From: Inhella crocodyli
GTDB taxonomy: Bacteria > Pseudomonadota > Gammaproteobacteria > Burkholderiales > Burkholderiaceae_C
DNA length: 64,000 bases
Assembly: GCF_004004565.1 (NCBI RefSeq)
Contig: NZ_SACM01000002.1
Coordinates: forward strand, 520,398-584,397
Direction of reading: 5' to 3'
Position numbers and translations under genes: made by a program. The notes beneath the pieces were generated by a model. The model was not told the DNA's origin. It made no database searches and saw only the letters and a list, made by a program, of their open reading frames with translations. Each line of letters opens with the position of its first letter. The stretch's first letter is position 1. This document shows, piece after piece, positions 18,917 to 27,382 of this stretch.

Positions 18917-19935
18917 CCCAACCCAAAGTGATGCTGCTGATCGACGCCGACAACGTGTCGATCGACGTCATCGAACAAACCGTCGCCCACCTGCTGGCCG
19001 AGTACGGCGCGCTGCACGGCCGCCGTGCCTACTGCAATGCCGAGTGCGCGCTGAAGCACCAGGCCACCTTCAAGCGACTGGGCATCCGGCCCATGGTGAA
19101 CCTGGCCGCCGGCAAGAACAGCACCGACATCGCCCTGGCCGTGGACACCATGGAGTTGGTGATGCGCGAGCGCCCCGACGTGCTGGCCATCGCCAGCAGC
19201 GACAGCGACTTCGCCCCGCTGGTGACCCGGGTGCGCGAAAAGGGCTGCCGGGTGCTGGGCTTCGGCCAGGACGGCAAGACCGGCGACAGCACGGTGGCCC
19301 TGTACGACCGCTACGTGCAGTTCACGGCCCGCGGTCGCTTGGTGGAGGAGGGCGAAGCCCGGCCGGCGCGCGGTCGCAGCCGCGCGGGCGGCCGCAGCAG
19401 CGCCAAGGCCATCGCCGCGCCGGTCGCCCCAGTGGCGCCGGTCGCCGCCACCGCGCCCGCGCCAACCAAAACCCGCTCGCGCCGCAAGGCCGCCGACGCG
19501 CCGCCGACCGCGGCGCCCGTCGCCGCCCCCGTGGCGGTCCCCGTGCCCCAGCCTGCCGTCAAGAAGACCTCGACCCGCAAGGCCTCGGGCAAGCGCGTTG
19601 CGGCACCCGCGGTGGACGACGTGATGGCCGCGCTTCTGGCCGAAGACGTCGAAGCGGCCTTTGCCGCGGCACCGGCGCCCCGCGTGCCGGCGCCGGCCCC
19701 GGCCGCGACGCCCGTGGGCCCCGCCGCCCGGCCCGACGAGGTGCAGCGCTTGATTGGCGCGGCGCCCGAACTGCAGCAAGGGCAGGCCGTGGACCTGAAC
19801 CGCGTGGCCGAGGCCCTGCGCAAGCTGGGCCTGCTGGGCAAGAACGCGTCGTCCATTCGGTGGTTGCAAAAGCACCCGATGGCGTTCGAGCTCACGCCGC
19901 CCAGCAAGCCCAACAAGGTGCGCTTGCGCGATTGA
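18913..19935 (+). CDS. NYN-domain protein with C-terminal OST-HTH/LOTUS-type domain
   Basis: A 340-aa protein in three parts. Residues 1 to about 145 form a NYN/PIN-like RNase domain with acidic residues in [20 protein letters not shown] and [10 protein letters not shown]. Residues about 150-260 are an Ala/Pro/Lys/Arg-rich linker that is likely disordered. Residues about 270-340 resemble an OST-HTH (LOTUS) domain ([20 protein letters not shown]). Related bacterial proteins are thought to act on RNA; the target is unknown. I choose TTG 18913 because it overlaps the pyrC stop (TTGA); GTG 18928 and ATG 18931 are alternatives. Its own stop again overlaps a TTG start. Confidence 0.85.
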   Translation: MTQPKVMLLIDADNVSIDVIEQTVAHLLAEYGALHGRRAYCNAECALKHQATFKRLGIRPMVNLAAGKNSTDIALAVDTMELVMRERPDVLAIASSDSDFAPLVTRVREKGCRVLGFGQDGKTGDSTVALYDRYVQFTARGRLVEEGEARPARGRSRAGGRSSAKAIAAPVAPVAPVAATAPAPTKTRSRRKAADAPPTAAPVAAPVAVPVPQPAVKKTSTRKASGKRVAAPAVDDVMAALLAEDVEAAFAAAPAPRVPAPAPAATPVGPAARPDEVQRLIGAAPELQQGQAVDLNRVAEALRKLGLLGKNASSIRWLQKHPMAFELTPPSKPNKVRLRD

Positions 19936-20621
19936 TCCAGGTCCAACTCGCGCCTTGGTTGCAGCCGCTGGCCGGCTGCTTGCCTCTGACCACGGCCGAT
20001 GCCGTGGCCACGCTCAACGCGCTGCCCGGGGCGCCCCGGCGCTTCGTGCCGGCCGAGGCCTTGCCGGCCGGCGAGGCCTACGAGGCCTTCATCGCCCGCA
20101 CGGGGTGCGTGCCCACGCGCCATCACCTCCACGACCTGTTAAATGGCCTCGTCTGGTGCGCCGAACCGGCCATCAAGGCCCGGCTCAACGAGCTGCAGGC
20201 GGCGCAAATCGCGGCCCATGGCGTGGGCGGTACGCGCGGCCCGGTCCGCGATGCGCTGACCCTGTTCGACGAGAACGGCGCCGTGTGGACGGCGTGTCCC
20301 GCGCCCATCGCCCGCGCGTGGCGCCAGCGCGACTGGCACGCGATGTTCATCACCCACCGTGCGCTGTGGGCGACCGTGGCGCCGCCGCGTCTTGTGGGCC
20401 ACGCGCTCATGGAGCAACTGGCCACGGCCCCCCGCAAGGGCCTGTGCGCCCACGTGCTGCTGGACGATCCGCTGGACTTGCAGCCGCAGGACTGGGCCCG
20501 CAAGCCCTTCCTGCCCTTGCCCGTGCTGGCCGTGCCGGGTTGGTGGCCGGACAACGACGTCCCGTCGTTTCTGGACGATCCCCGCGTATTCCGACCGCTG
20601 CGTCCGAGCACGGCACCGTGA
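19932..20621 (+). CDS. DUF3025 family protein
   Basis: A 229-aa soluble protein with the DUF3025 hallmarks as I know them: an N-terminal YEAFI segment, HHLHDLLNGLVWCAEPAIKARLN in the first half, RGPVRDALTLFDENGAV, and a C-terminal GWWPDN. Function unknown. No ATG is suitably placed. TTG 19932 sits in TTGA with the stop of the NYN gene, so translational coupling is likely. It is the last gene of a probable pyrC-NYN-DUF3025 string and ends 40 nt before the RNase P RNA. Confidence 0.82.
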   Translation: MIQVQLAPWLQPLAGCLPLTTADAVATLNALPGAPRRFVPAEALPAGEAYEAFIARTGCVPTRHHLHDLLNGLVWCAEPAIKARLNELQAAQIAAHGVGGTRGPVRDALTLFDENGAVWTACPAPIARAWRQRDWHAMFITHRALWATVAPPRLVGHALMEQLATAPRKGLCAHVLLDDPLDLQPQDWARKPFLPLPVLAVPGWWPDNDVPSFLDDPRVFRPLRPSTAP

Positions 20622-20661
20622 CCATCGCCAGCCGCGCGCGGCAGGCCTGACAATCGCCGCT

Positions 20662-21138
20662 CGTGAAGACGCCCAGACCGCCGCTGGGGCAAGGCCCGAA
20701 AGGGTGCCCTGGAGGAAGGTCCGGACTGCATAGAGCAGCGTAGGGGGTAACACCCCTCCACCGCGAGGTGCGGATCAGAGCAACAGAGACGAGTTCGGCC
20801 GGGGAGAGAAGGCGCGGTGCAAGCTGCCACTTCTCGAATCCTCGAGTGTTCTGTCGGCCCCGGCGCAAGCCGGGCGCGCCTTGCGCGAGCAGGGCTTCGG
20901 GCGCAAGCCCGAATCCGACAGCACATCGGATGGGGCGAGCGCGCAAGCGCTCGGCGCGGCCGAGGTGAAACGGGCAATCTCTACGCGCAGCAACACCAAG
21001 TAGGCCTGTATTGAGGCGGCTCGCTGAGCAGGCGGGTAGGTGGCATCGAGCCGGGGTGCGAGCCCCGGCCCAGAGGAATGGCGGTCACGCCGGGCGAAAG
21101 CCCGGTGCACAGAATCCGGCCCATCGGGCGTCTTCACG
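20662..21138 (+). ncRNA. rnpB: RNase P RNA (bacterial type A) with expanded peripheral helices
   Basis: The catalytic RNA of RNase P, which matures tRNA 5' ends. P1 is visible as a 13-bp pairing of CGTGAAGACGCCC (20662-20674) with GGGCGTCTTCACG (21126-21138). The conserved P4 region appears as GGAGGAAGGTCCGGAC (20711-20726) and near the 3' end as CACAGAATCCGG. The CAGAGGAATGGCGGTCAC block is also typical. At about 477 nt it is longer than the 377-nt E. coli RNA. The extra length lies between about 20820 and 20965 and folds into several GC-rich hairpins. A GACAAT sequence (20649-20654) could be a -10 box. Confidence 0.95.
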
Positions 21139-21159
21139 AACTTTTATCGGACCCCGACC

Positions 21160-22383
21160 ATGCACCCGCAAGCCGCCACGCTGTGGCCCCACCCCCGTTG
21201 GCTCTTGGCCGTGCTGCTGGCCGGCCTGGGCATGCTCGGTCCCTTCAGCATCGACACCTACCTGCCGGCCTTCGAGGGCATCGCACGCAGCACGGGCGCC
21301 ACGCCGGTGCAACTGCAGCAGACCCTGTCCAGCTACCTGCTGGGCTTTGCGGTGATGAACCTGTTCCACGGCGCCTTGAGCGACGCCATCGGCCGCCGGC
21401 CCGTGGTGCTGGCCGGCTTGGGCGTGTTCACGCTCGCGTCCGCGGGGTGTGCGCTGTCCAGCACGATCGAAGGCTTGATCTTCTGGCGCGCGGTGCAAGG
21501 CATGTGCGCGGGCGCCGGCATGGTGGTGTCGCGCGCCGTCATTCGCGACCTGTTCCCGCCGAGCGAGGCGCAGCGGGTGATGTCGCAGGTCACCATCTTC
21601 TTCGGCGTGGCGCCGGCCATCGCGCCGCTGCTGGGTGGCTACCTGTACGTGCACGCCGATTGGCACGCCATCTTCTGGTTCCTGACCGGCGTGGGCGCCG
21701 TGCTGCTGCTCATCAACCTGCGGGCCCTGCCGGAAAGCCTGCCGCCGGCCAGCAAGCAGGAATTCGCCGTGCGGCCGCTCATGCAGGGCTACGCCAGCCT
21801 GCTGAAGAGCCCGCGCTTCCTGCTGCTGGTGATGGCCAGTGGCATTCCCTTCAACAGCATGTTCCTGTACGTGCTGGCCGCGCCCGAGTACCTGGGGCGC
21901 CACCTGGGCCTGGGGCCCACCCAGTTCTTTTGGTTCTTCCTGTGCACCATTGGCGGCATCATGGGCGGCGCCGCCTGGAGCGGACGCGTGGCCGGCAAGA
22001 TGAAGCCCGAGTCGCAGATTCGGCGCGGCTTCACGCTGATGCTCGTGGGCGTGCTGGCCAACCTGCTCTTGGTCAGCGTGGCACCGCAGCACGCGCGCTG
22101 GAGCCTGCCGCTGATCGGCCTGTTCAGCCTGGGCTGGGCCTTCATGGTGCCGGTCGTCACCATCATGGTCCTGGACGAGAACCCGGAGCGCCGCGGCATG
22201 GCCTCGTCGCTGCAGTCGGCGCTGTCGGCGGCGGCCAACGCGCTGGTGGCCGGCGCGCTGGTGCCCCTGGTCATGCACTCTTTGCAGGCCTTGGCCTTGA
22301 CGGCGGTCGGCTTCCTGATGGTGGGCCTGGTGGCCTGGCAATGGGTGCGCCGCCTGCCCCGCATCGGCCGAACTGGGGCCTGA
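21160..22383 (+). CDS. Bcr/CflA family MFS multidrug exporter
   Basis: A 407-aa protein with 12 predicted membrane helices. The family signature is FSIDTYLPAF in helix 1 and the MFS loop GALSDAIGRRPVVLAGLG between helices 2 and 3. An arginine-containing helix 4 follows (SRAVIRDLF). Such proteins export drugs such as bicyclomycin, chloramphenicol or sulfonamides by proton antiport; the substrate here is unknown. ATG 21160 begins 21 nt after the RNase P RNA. Longer in-frame readings run through the RNA gene and are rejected. Confidence 0.92.
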   Translation: MHPQAATLWPHPRWLLAVLLAGLGMLGPFSIDTYLPAFEGIARSTGATPVQLQQTLSSYLLGFAVMNLFHGALSDAIGRRPVVLAGLGVFTLASAGCALSSTIEGLIFWRAVQGMCAGAGMVVSRAVIRDLFPPSEAQRVMSQVTIFFGVAPAIAPLLGGYLYVHADWHAIFWFLTGVGAVLLLINLRALPESLPPASKQEFAVRPLMQGYASLLKSPRFLLLVMASGIPFNSMFLYVLAAPEYLGRHLGLGPTQFFWFFLCTIGGIMGGAAWSGRVAGKMKPESQIRRGFTLMLVGVLANLLLVSVAPQHARWSLPLIGLFSLGWAFMVPVVTIMVLDENPERRGMASSLQSALSAAANALVAGALVPLVMHSLQALALTAVGFLMVGLVAWQWVRRLPRIGRTGA

Positions 22384-22430
22384 TTCCCGTTCAATTCAAG
22401 TGGGCCGGCGCGGCGGCCGATGATGGCGGC

Positions 22431-23309
22431 ATGAACTGCCCTTCGCGTCCGACCCTCCTGCCGCCCCTCGCGGCGCTGTGCCTGGCCCTGGCCGCCCTGC
22501 CGGGGGCCCAAGCGCAGGAGTCCGACCTGCGCCAGCGCCTGGCCGAGCGCCTGGCGCAACCCGACGCGACCGGTGCGGTCAAGGCCGTGAACCGCGGCGC
22601 GACCCGACCGGGCCCGGCCAAGGCGGCCGCGCCCAAGGTGCGCTGGGGCTACACGGGCGAGGGCGCACCGGAACGCTGGGCAGAGATCGACCCGGCCAAT
22701 CGCCTGTGCGGCGTCGGCACCCGGCAATCGCCCATCGACCTGCGCGACACCTTCAAGGTCGACCTCGACAAGATTCAGTTCGACTACAGGCCCAGCGGCT
22801 TCTCGGTGTTGGACAACGGCCGCACCGTGCACGTGGCGGTGGAGCCGGGCAATCACCTGACGGTGCAAGGGGTGCGCTACGCCCTGACGCACTTCCACTT
22901 CCGCCGGCCCAGCGAGGAGCGCATCCAGGGCAAGCAGTTCGACATGTCGGTGCAGCTCTTCCACCAGAACGAGGCCGGCCGCCTGGCCGTGCTGACCGTG
23001 CTCCTGGAGCGCGGAGACGACCAACCGGTCGTGCAGCAGGTCTGGAACCACCTGCCGCTGGAGAAGGGCGACACGCAGAAGGGCCTGGTGCCCATGGACC
23101 TCTCGGCCCTGCTGCCCAGCGACCCGGCCTACTTCACCTACATGGGCAGCTTGACCACCCCCCCTTGTACCGAGGGCGTGCTCTGGTTGGTGATGCGCCA
23201 GCCCGTGGGCATCAGCGCCCAGCAGCTGGCGATCTTCGAGAAGCTCTACCCGATGAACGCCCGGCCGATCCAGGCCGGCTCGGGCCGCATCGTCAAAGAA
23301 AGCCTGTGA
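22431..23309 (+). CDS. Secreted alpha-carbonic-anhydrase-like protein with altered active site
   Basis: The 292-aa product has a signal peptide (hydrophobic LAALCLALAALPGAQA) and a spacer, then an alpha-CA fold from about residue 70 (WGYTGEGAPERWAEI, RQSPIDL, SLTTPPCTEGVLW with the conserved Thr). Two zinc histidines are present in LTHFHF (H154, H156). The third, human CAII His119, is Gln175 in MSVQLFH (codon CAG 22953-22955). The proton-shuttle His64 position is Arg131 (DNGR). Carbonic anhydrase activity is therefore doubtful, and the protein may be a binding or structural relative. The 3' end overlaps the next, convergent gene by 17 nt. Confidence 0.88.
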   Translation: MNCPSRPTLLPPLAALCLALAALPGAQAQESDLRQRLAERLAQPDATGAVKAVNRGATRPGPAKAAAPKVRWGYTGEGAPERWAEIDPANRLCGVGTRQSPIDLRDTFKVDLDKIQFDYRPSGFSVLDNGRTVHVAVEPGNHLTVQGVRYALTHFHFRRPSEERIQGKQFDMSVQLFHQNEAGRLAVLTVLLERGDDQPVVQQVWNHLPLEKGDTQKGLVPMDLSALLPSDPAYFTYMGSLTTPPCTEGVLWLVMRQPVGISAQQLAIFEKLYPMNARPIQAGSGRIVKESL

Positions 23310-23643
23310 GCCACTGACGCGACGCGGCCACGGCCGCGTGCCAGTCGGGCGCCGCGCCCGCTGCCCCCAAGCCCCACAGGCCCGCCGCGAGCAGCGCGCA
23401 CAGCAGCGCGCTGCCGATCAGCGCGCGCAAGACCCAGCCCCCAGCCAGCGCCCAGCGGCTGGGCTGGGACAGCCCGTACACCGCCGGCGGCGCCGGCCGC
23501 CAGGCCGCAAAGCCTTGCGCCACCACGCCGGCGCCCAAGAGCACGGCCAGCGTGGCCCAGGGCAACTGGGTCAGGACGCGGGCGGTCAACGCCAGGGCGC
23601 TCAGGGCCACGGCAAGCAGCAGGTGTTGGGCAAGGCGGGACAT
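23293..23643 (-). CDS. Small hypothetical membrane protein
   Basis: A 116-aa protein with three probable membrane helices (residues about 5-25, 30-48 and 68-95) and a short C-terminal tail containing DWHAAVAASRQW. I do not recognise a family. ATG start at 23643. The last codons overlap the 3' end of the carbonic-anhydrase-like gene on the other strand. Its start faces the AT-rich region upstream of mraZ, so its promoter probably lies there too. Confidence 0.65.
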   Translation of the reverse strand: MSRLAQHLLLAVALSALALTARVLTQLPWATLAVLLGAGVVAQGFAAWRPAPPAVYGLSQPSRWALAGGWVLRALIGSALLCALLAAGLWGLGAAGAAPDWHAAVAASRQWLTGFL

Positions 23644-23884
23644 GGTGGTGCGGGGAGGCGGGCGGCCAGCATGCTACGGGGACATCCTTAGTTCCTGAGA
23701 GAGTACTTTTGCTAACCCTCGCAAGTGCTTCATTTGTTTCAGTTTTTACCGTTGAACCCTGTTCAAAAACGCAGGCTAAGTGCTTGATGCGCTTGTACTT
23801 TTTCGTGTTTTAGGGGGTCGCCAAGGCTTCGCTAGGAGGTAAAGTAGAAAAAAGTGGGATAAACGGGAAAAGCGAAGCGTCATC
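23644..23884. promoter_or_regulatory. AT-rich regulatory region upstream of mraZ (dcw cluster promoter region)
   Basis: This 241-bp gene-free spacer is much richer in A and T than the surrounding genes and precedes the whole division cluster. It contains an inverted repeat TTGAAC-CCT-GTTCAA (23752-23766) and G-rich pentamers near the mraZ start. Several TTGANN hexamers are present (23752, 23784), but no matching -10 is convincing, so I do not assign an exact promoter. Confidence 0.6.
23854..23868 (+). promoter_or_regulatory. Putative MraZ operator
   Basis: Two G-rich pentamers, GTGGG (23854-23858) and CGGGA (23864-23868), stand ten bases apart just upstream of the mraZ start. A weaker GTAGA lies one more period upstream (23844-23848). 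MraZ proteins are known to autoregulate the dcw operon through TGGGN-type repeats with about one helical turn spacing. The match is partial, so this is a candidate only. Confidence 0.45.
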
Positions 23885-24325
23885 GTGGCAACTGGGGTGT
23901 TCACCGGACCGTCGGCCTTGGCCATGGATGCCAAGGGGCGTCTGGCCATGCCCACGCGGCACCGCGAGCCCCTGCAGGCCCTGTGCGGTGGCCGCTTGAC
24001 CCTGACCAAGCACCCCAGCGGCTGCTTGATGCTGATCCCCGAGCCCACCTGGCAGGCCATGCTGGAGGAGCTGCTCAAGCTGCCCATGGAAGCCGCCGGC
24101 TGGCGCCGCTTCTTGCTGGGCAGCGCCCAAGAGGCCGAGATGGACGGCGCCGGGCGCCTGCTCATCGCGCCCGAACTGCGCACCTTCGCCAAGCTGCAGC
24201 GCGACCTGATGCTGATGGGCGTGGGTCGTCACTTCGAGCTGTGGGACGCCGCCACCTACGCACTGGACGAGGCCAAGACCATGGACTCGCCCATGCCCGA
24301 TTCGCTGAAATCTTTCGTCTTCTGA
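23885..24325 (+). CDS. mraZ: Transcriptional regulator MraZ
   Basis: A 146-aa protein with two SpoVT/AbrB-like MraZ half-domains, each with its DxxGR signature: [13 protein letters not shown] near residue 16 and [13 protein letters not shown] near residue 85. It is the conserved first gene of the division and cell-wall cluster and represses that cluster in other bacteria. The start is GTG 23885; a second GTG at 23897 is possible. rsmH begins 10 nt after its stop. Confidence 0.95.
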   Translation: MATGVFTGPSALAMDAKGRLAMPTRHREPLQALCGGRLTLTKHPSGCLMLIPEPTWQAMLEELLKLPMEAAGWRRFLLGSAQEAEMDGAGRLLIAPELRTFAKLQRDLMLMGVGRHFELWDAATYALDEAKTMDSPMPDSLKSFVF

Positions 24326-24335
24326 AGGGGTGGCG

Positions 24336-25280
24336 ATGACGGACACCCTGAGCCCGGCCGCCGAACGGGCCCACGCCACCGTGCTGCTGCACGAGGCGGT
24401 GGACGCCCTGCTGCACGCCGAGGCCAACCCCAACGGCGTCTACGTGGACGGCACCTTCGGCCGCGGCGGGCACAGCCGCCTGCTGCTGTCGCGCCTGGGG
24501 CCGCACGGCCGGCTGATCGCGCTGGACCGCGACCCCGACGCCCGCGCCGCCGCCGCGCAAATCCAGGACGCCCGCTTCTCGCTGCACCACGCCCGCTTCT
24601 CCGAGGTGGCCGAGGTGCTGGCCGAGCTCCACGTGCCCGCCATCCACGGGCTGCTGCTCGACGTGGGCGTGTCCAGCCCGCAGATCGACGAACCCAGCCG
24701 CGGCTTCTCGTTCCGCAACGACGGGCCGCTGGACATGCGCATGGACCCGACGCGCGGCGAGTCGGCCGCTGACTTTTTGGCCCGCGCCGACGTGCGCACC
24801 TTGACGGAGGTGATCAAACACCATGGCGAAGAACGGTTTGCTTTCAAGATTGCAACGGCGCTTGTGGCTCGCCGCGACGCAGGGCACCCTCTCACCCGCA
24901 CCCGCGAGCTGGCCGAGCTCGTGGGCCAGGTCGTCAAAACCCGCGAGCCGGGCCAGGACCCTGCGACACGCACGTTTCAGGCTCTACGGATTCACGTCAA
25001 TGCCGAGCTTGAAGAGCTCCAGGGCGCCCTGAACGCGGCCCTGTCCGTGCTGGCGCCCGGCGGTCGTTTGGCCGTGATCAGCTTCCACTCGCTGGAAGAC
25101 CGCATGGTCAAGCGCTTCATCACCGCGCACAGCAAGGACGAGCCCGACCGCAACGCCCCCTTTGCGCCGCCCAAGGCGCTGCCGCTGCGCGCCGTCGCCC
25201 GCATCCACCCCGGCGACGCCGAGGTGGCCGCCAACCCCCGTTCTCGCTCGGCCGTGTTGCGCGTGGCCGAGAAGCTTTGA
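24336..25280 (+). CDS. rsmH: 16S rRNA (cytosine1402-N4)-methyltransferase
   Basis: A 314-aa SAM-dependent methyltransferase (formerly MraW) that modifies C1402 in the ribosomal P site. Motifs are [13 protein letters not shown], the SAM loop [17 protein letters not shown], and [19 protein letters not shown] choose ATG 24336 because GAAGGGG lies 5 nt upstream; the GTG at 24330 falls inside that ribosome-binding site. Second dcw gene, followed after 3 nt by ftsL. Confidence 0.97.
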   Translation: MTDTLSPAAERAHATVLLHEAVDALLHAEANPNGVYVDGTFGRGGHSRLLLSRLGPHGRLIALDRDPDARAAAAQIQDARFSLHHARFSEVAEVLAELHVPAIHGLLLDVGVSSPQIDEPSRGFSFRNDGPLDMRMDPTRGESAADFLARADVRTLTEVIKHHGEERFAFKIATALVARRDAGHPLTRTRELAELVGQVVKTREPGQDPATRTFQALRIHVNAELEELQGALNAALSVLAPGGRLAVISFHSLEDRMVKRFITAHSKDEPDRNAPFAPPKALPLRAVARIHPGDAEVAANPRSRSAVLRVAEKL

Positions 25281-25283
25281 TCT

Positions 25284-25592
25284 ATGTGGGTCCGCATGAA
25301 CGTCCTGCTGTTGATCGCCCTCGTGGTGTCCGCCGTGCTGCTGGTGCGTCAAACCTACGAGGGGCGCCGCCTGTTCGCTGACTTGGAGCGCGCCAAGGCC
25401 GAAACGCGCAAGCTGGAGGCCGACGTGCACCGCCTCCAGGCCGAGCGCGAGGGCGAGGCCACGAACCTGCGCGTCGAGCAGCTCGCGCGGGACCGCCTGC
25501 AAATGCGCCCCATCACCCCGGCCTTGACCCTCGGCGCGGCGGCGTCGGCGGCGCCGGCGGCGTCCACGCCGGCCTCGGGGAGCGTGCGATGA
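25284..25592 (+). CDS. ftsL: Cell division protein FtsL
   Basis: A 102-aa bitopic membrane protein. A short cytoplasmic N-terminus precedes one membrane helix (LLLIALVVSAVLLV), then a periplasmic coiled coil (about residues 28-70, rich in E, A, L, R) and an Ala/Ser-rich tail. FtsL forms the FtsQLB complex that activates septal synthesis. The assignment rests on this topology and on its position between rsmH and ftsI. ATG 25284 is used; ATG 25296 is an alternative. The TGA overlaps the ATG of ftsI. Confidence 0.92.
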   Translation: MWVRMNVLLLIALVVSAVLLVRQTYEGRRLFADLERAKAETRKLEADVHRLQAEREGEATNLRVEQLARDRLQMRPITPALTLGAAASAAPAASTPASGSVR

Positions 25593-27382
25593 GCTGGTTC
25601 GGCAAAAAGCAAGGCGACGCCGCCACCACCGTGTGCTACGGGCAAAGCCCGCTGCTCGCCAGCCCCACGCCCGTGCTGCGTTCGCGCGTGCTCCTGGCGC
25701 TGGTCGGCCTGTCGTTCGCCGGCCTGCTGGGCCGGGCCTTCTACGTGCAAATCTGGGCCGAGGACTTTTTCCAAGCCCAGGGCGAGGCGCGTTTTGCCGC
25801 CACCCTGGAGCTGCCCGCCAGCCGCGGCCGCATCCAAGACCGCCACGGCAACGTGCTGGCCACCAGCGTGGCCACGCCCTCCATTTGGGCCGTTCCCCAA
25901 GAGGTGGACCCGGACCCGGGCCGCCGCGCCGAGCTGGCCAAGCTGCTGGGCCTGAAGCCCGCCGAGCTCGACGCCAAGTTGGACACCGAAGGTCGCTTCG
26001 CTTGGTTGCGCCGCCAGGTCGACGACGAAACCGCCCAAGCGGTGAAGAAGCTGGGCCTGAAGGGCGTCTACCAAGACCGCGAGTACCGCCGGCAGTACCC
26101 CGAAGGCGAGGCCAGCGCGCACGTCGTGGGCTTCACCAACCTCGAGGACAAGGGCCAAGAAGGCATCGAGCTGGCCTACCAAAAGAGCCTGCAGGGCAAA
26201 GACGGTCGCCGCGAGGTGCTGCGCGACCGCCTGGGTCGCATCGTCGAGGACATGAACAACACCGTGCCCGCGCTGCACGGCCACGACGTGCAGCTCAGCC
26301 TGGACGCCAAGGTGCAGTTCTTCGCCTACCAGTACGTGCGCGACGCCGTGGCCGAGCACAAGGCCAAGGCCGGCAGCGCCGTGGTGCTGGACGCGCAGAC
26401 CGGCGAGATCCTGGCCCTGGCCAACTACCCCAGCTTCGACCCGAGCAACCGCAAGAACTTGACCGGCAACCAGCTGCGCAACCGCGCGCTGACCGACGTG
26501 TTCGAGCCGGGCTCCACCATGAAGCCGCTGGTCATCGCGCAGGCCCTGGAAAGCGGCCGCGTCAAGCCCGACACCGTGTTCAACGTGGCCCCCCGCTCCG
26601 TCACCATCAGCGGCTGGCACCCCACCGACGTGCACGCCTACGGCGACCTGACCGTGGCCGGGATCATCCAAAAGAGCAGCAACGTCGGCACGGTGAAGCT
26701 GGCCATGCAGATGCCGGCCAAGGAGCTGCACGAGGTGTTCAGTGGCGTGGGCCTGGGCCAACGCCCGCAGCTCGACTTCCCCGGCGCCGTCAGCGGCCGC
26801 CTGCGGCCCTACAAGAGCTGGCGGCCCATCGAACAGGCCACCATGAGCTTCGGCTACGGCCTGTCGGCCAGCCTGTTGCAACTCGCCCGCGCCTACACCG
26901 TCTTCGCCCACGACGGCGAGCTGCTGCCCATCACCCTGTCCAAGCGCCAGCCGGGTGAGGTGGTGCAAGGCGCCCGTGTCTTCTCCCCCGAAACCGCCCG
27001 CGCCGTGCGCGAAATGCTGCAGCTGGCCGCCAGCGAAGGTGGCACCGCGCCCAAGGCCCAGGTGCTGGGCTACAGCGTCGGCGGCAAGTCGGGCACGGCG
27101 CACAAGAACGTCGAGGGCGGCAAGGGCTACGCCAGCAACAAGTACCGCAGCTGGTTCGTGGGCCTGGCGCCCATCAGCAAGCCGCGCATCGTGGTGGCCG
27201 TGATGGTCGACGAGCCGAGCAACGGCGTTTACTACGGCGGCGCGGTGGCCGCGCCGGTGTTCAGCAAGGTCGTCGAGCACACCCTGCGCTTGATGGGCGT
27301 GCAGCCCGACCTGGACGTGCACAGCCAAATCGTCGCGCGCAATGCGCACAAGGGCGACGCGCCCGTGTTGGAGAGCTTCTGA
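25589..27382 (+). CDS. ftsI: Septal peptidoglycan transpeptidase FtsI (PBP3)
   Basis: A 597-aa class B penicillin-binding protein. A membrane anchor (about residues 32-52) leads to the dimerisation domain, then the transpeptidase domain. Catalytic motifs are SxxK at S309-K312 (EPGSTMKPL), SxN in QKSSNVGT, and KSG with K500 (GGKSGTAH). It cross-links septal peptidoglycan with FtsW. It starts in an ATGA overlap with ftsL, and its last base is the first base of the murE ATG. Confidence 0.97.
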   Translation: MSWFGKKQGDAATTVCYGQSPLLASPTPVLRSRVLLALVGLSFAGLLGRAFYVQIWAEDFFQAQGEARFAATLELPASRGRIQDRHGNVLATSVATPSIWAVPQEVDPDPGRRAELAKLLGLKPAELDAKLDTEGRFAWLRRQVDDETAQAVKKLGLKGVYQDREYRRQYPEGEASAHVVGFTNLEDKGQEGIELAYQKSLQGKDGRREVLRDRLGRIVEDMNNTVPALHGHDVQLSLDAKVQFFAYQYVRDAVAEHKAKAGSAVVLDAQTGEILALANYPSFDPSNRKNLTGNQLRNRALTDVFEPGSTMKPLVIAQALESGRVKPDTVFNVAPRSVTISGWHPTDVHAYGDLTVAGIIQKSSNVGTVKLAMQMPAKELHEVFSGVGLGQRPQLDFPGAVSGRLRPYKSWRPIEQATMSFGYGLSASLLQLARAYTVFAHDGELLPITLSKRQPGEVVQGARVFSPETARAVREMLQLAASEGGTAPKAQVLGYSVGGKSGTAHKNVEGGKGYASNKYRSWFVGLAPISKPRIVVAVMVDEPSNGVYYGGAVAAPVFSKVVEHTLRLMGVQPDLDVHSQIVARNAHKGDAPVLESF

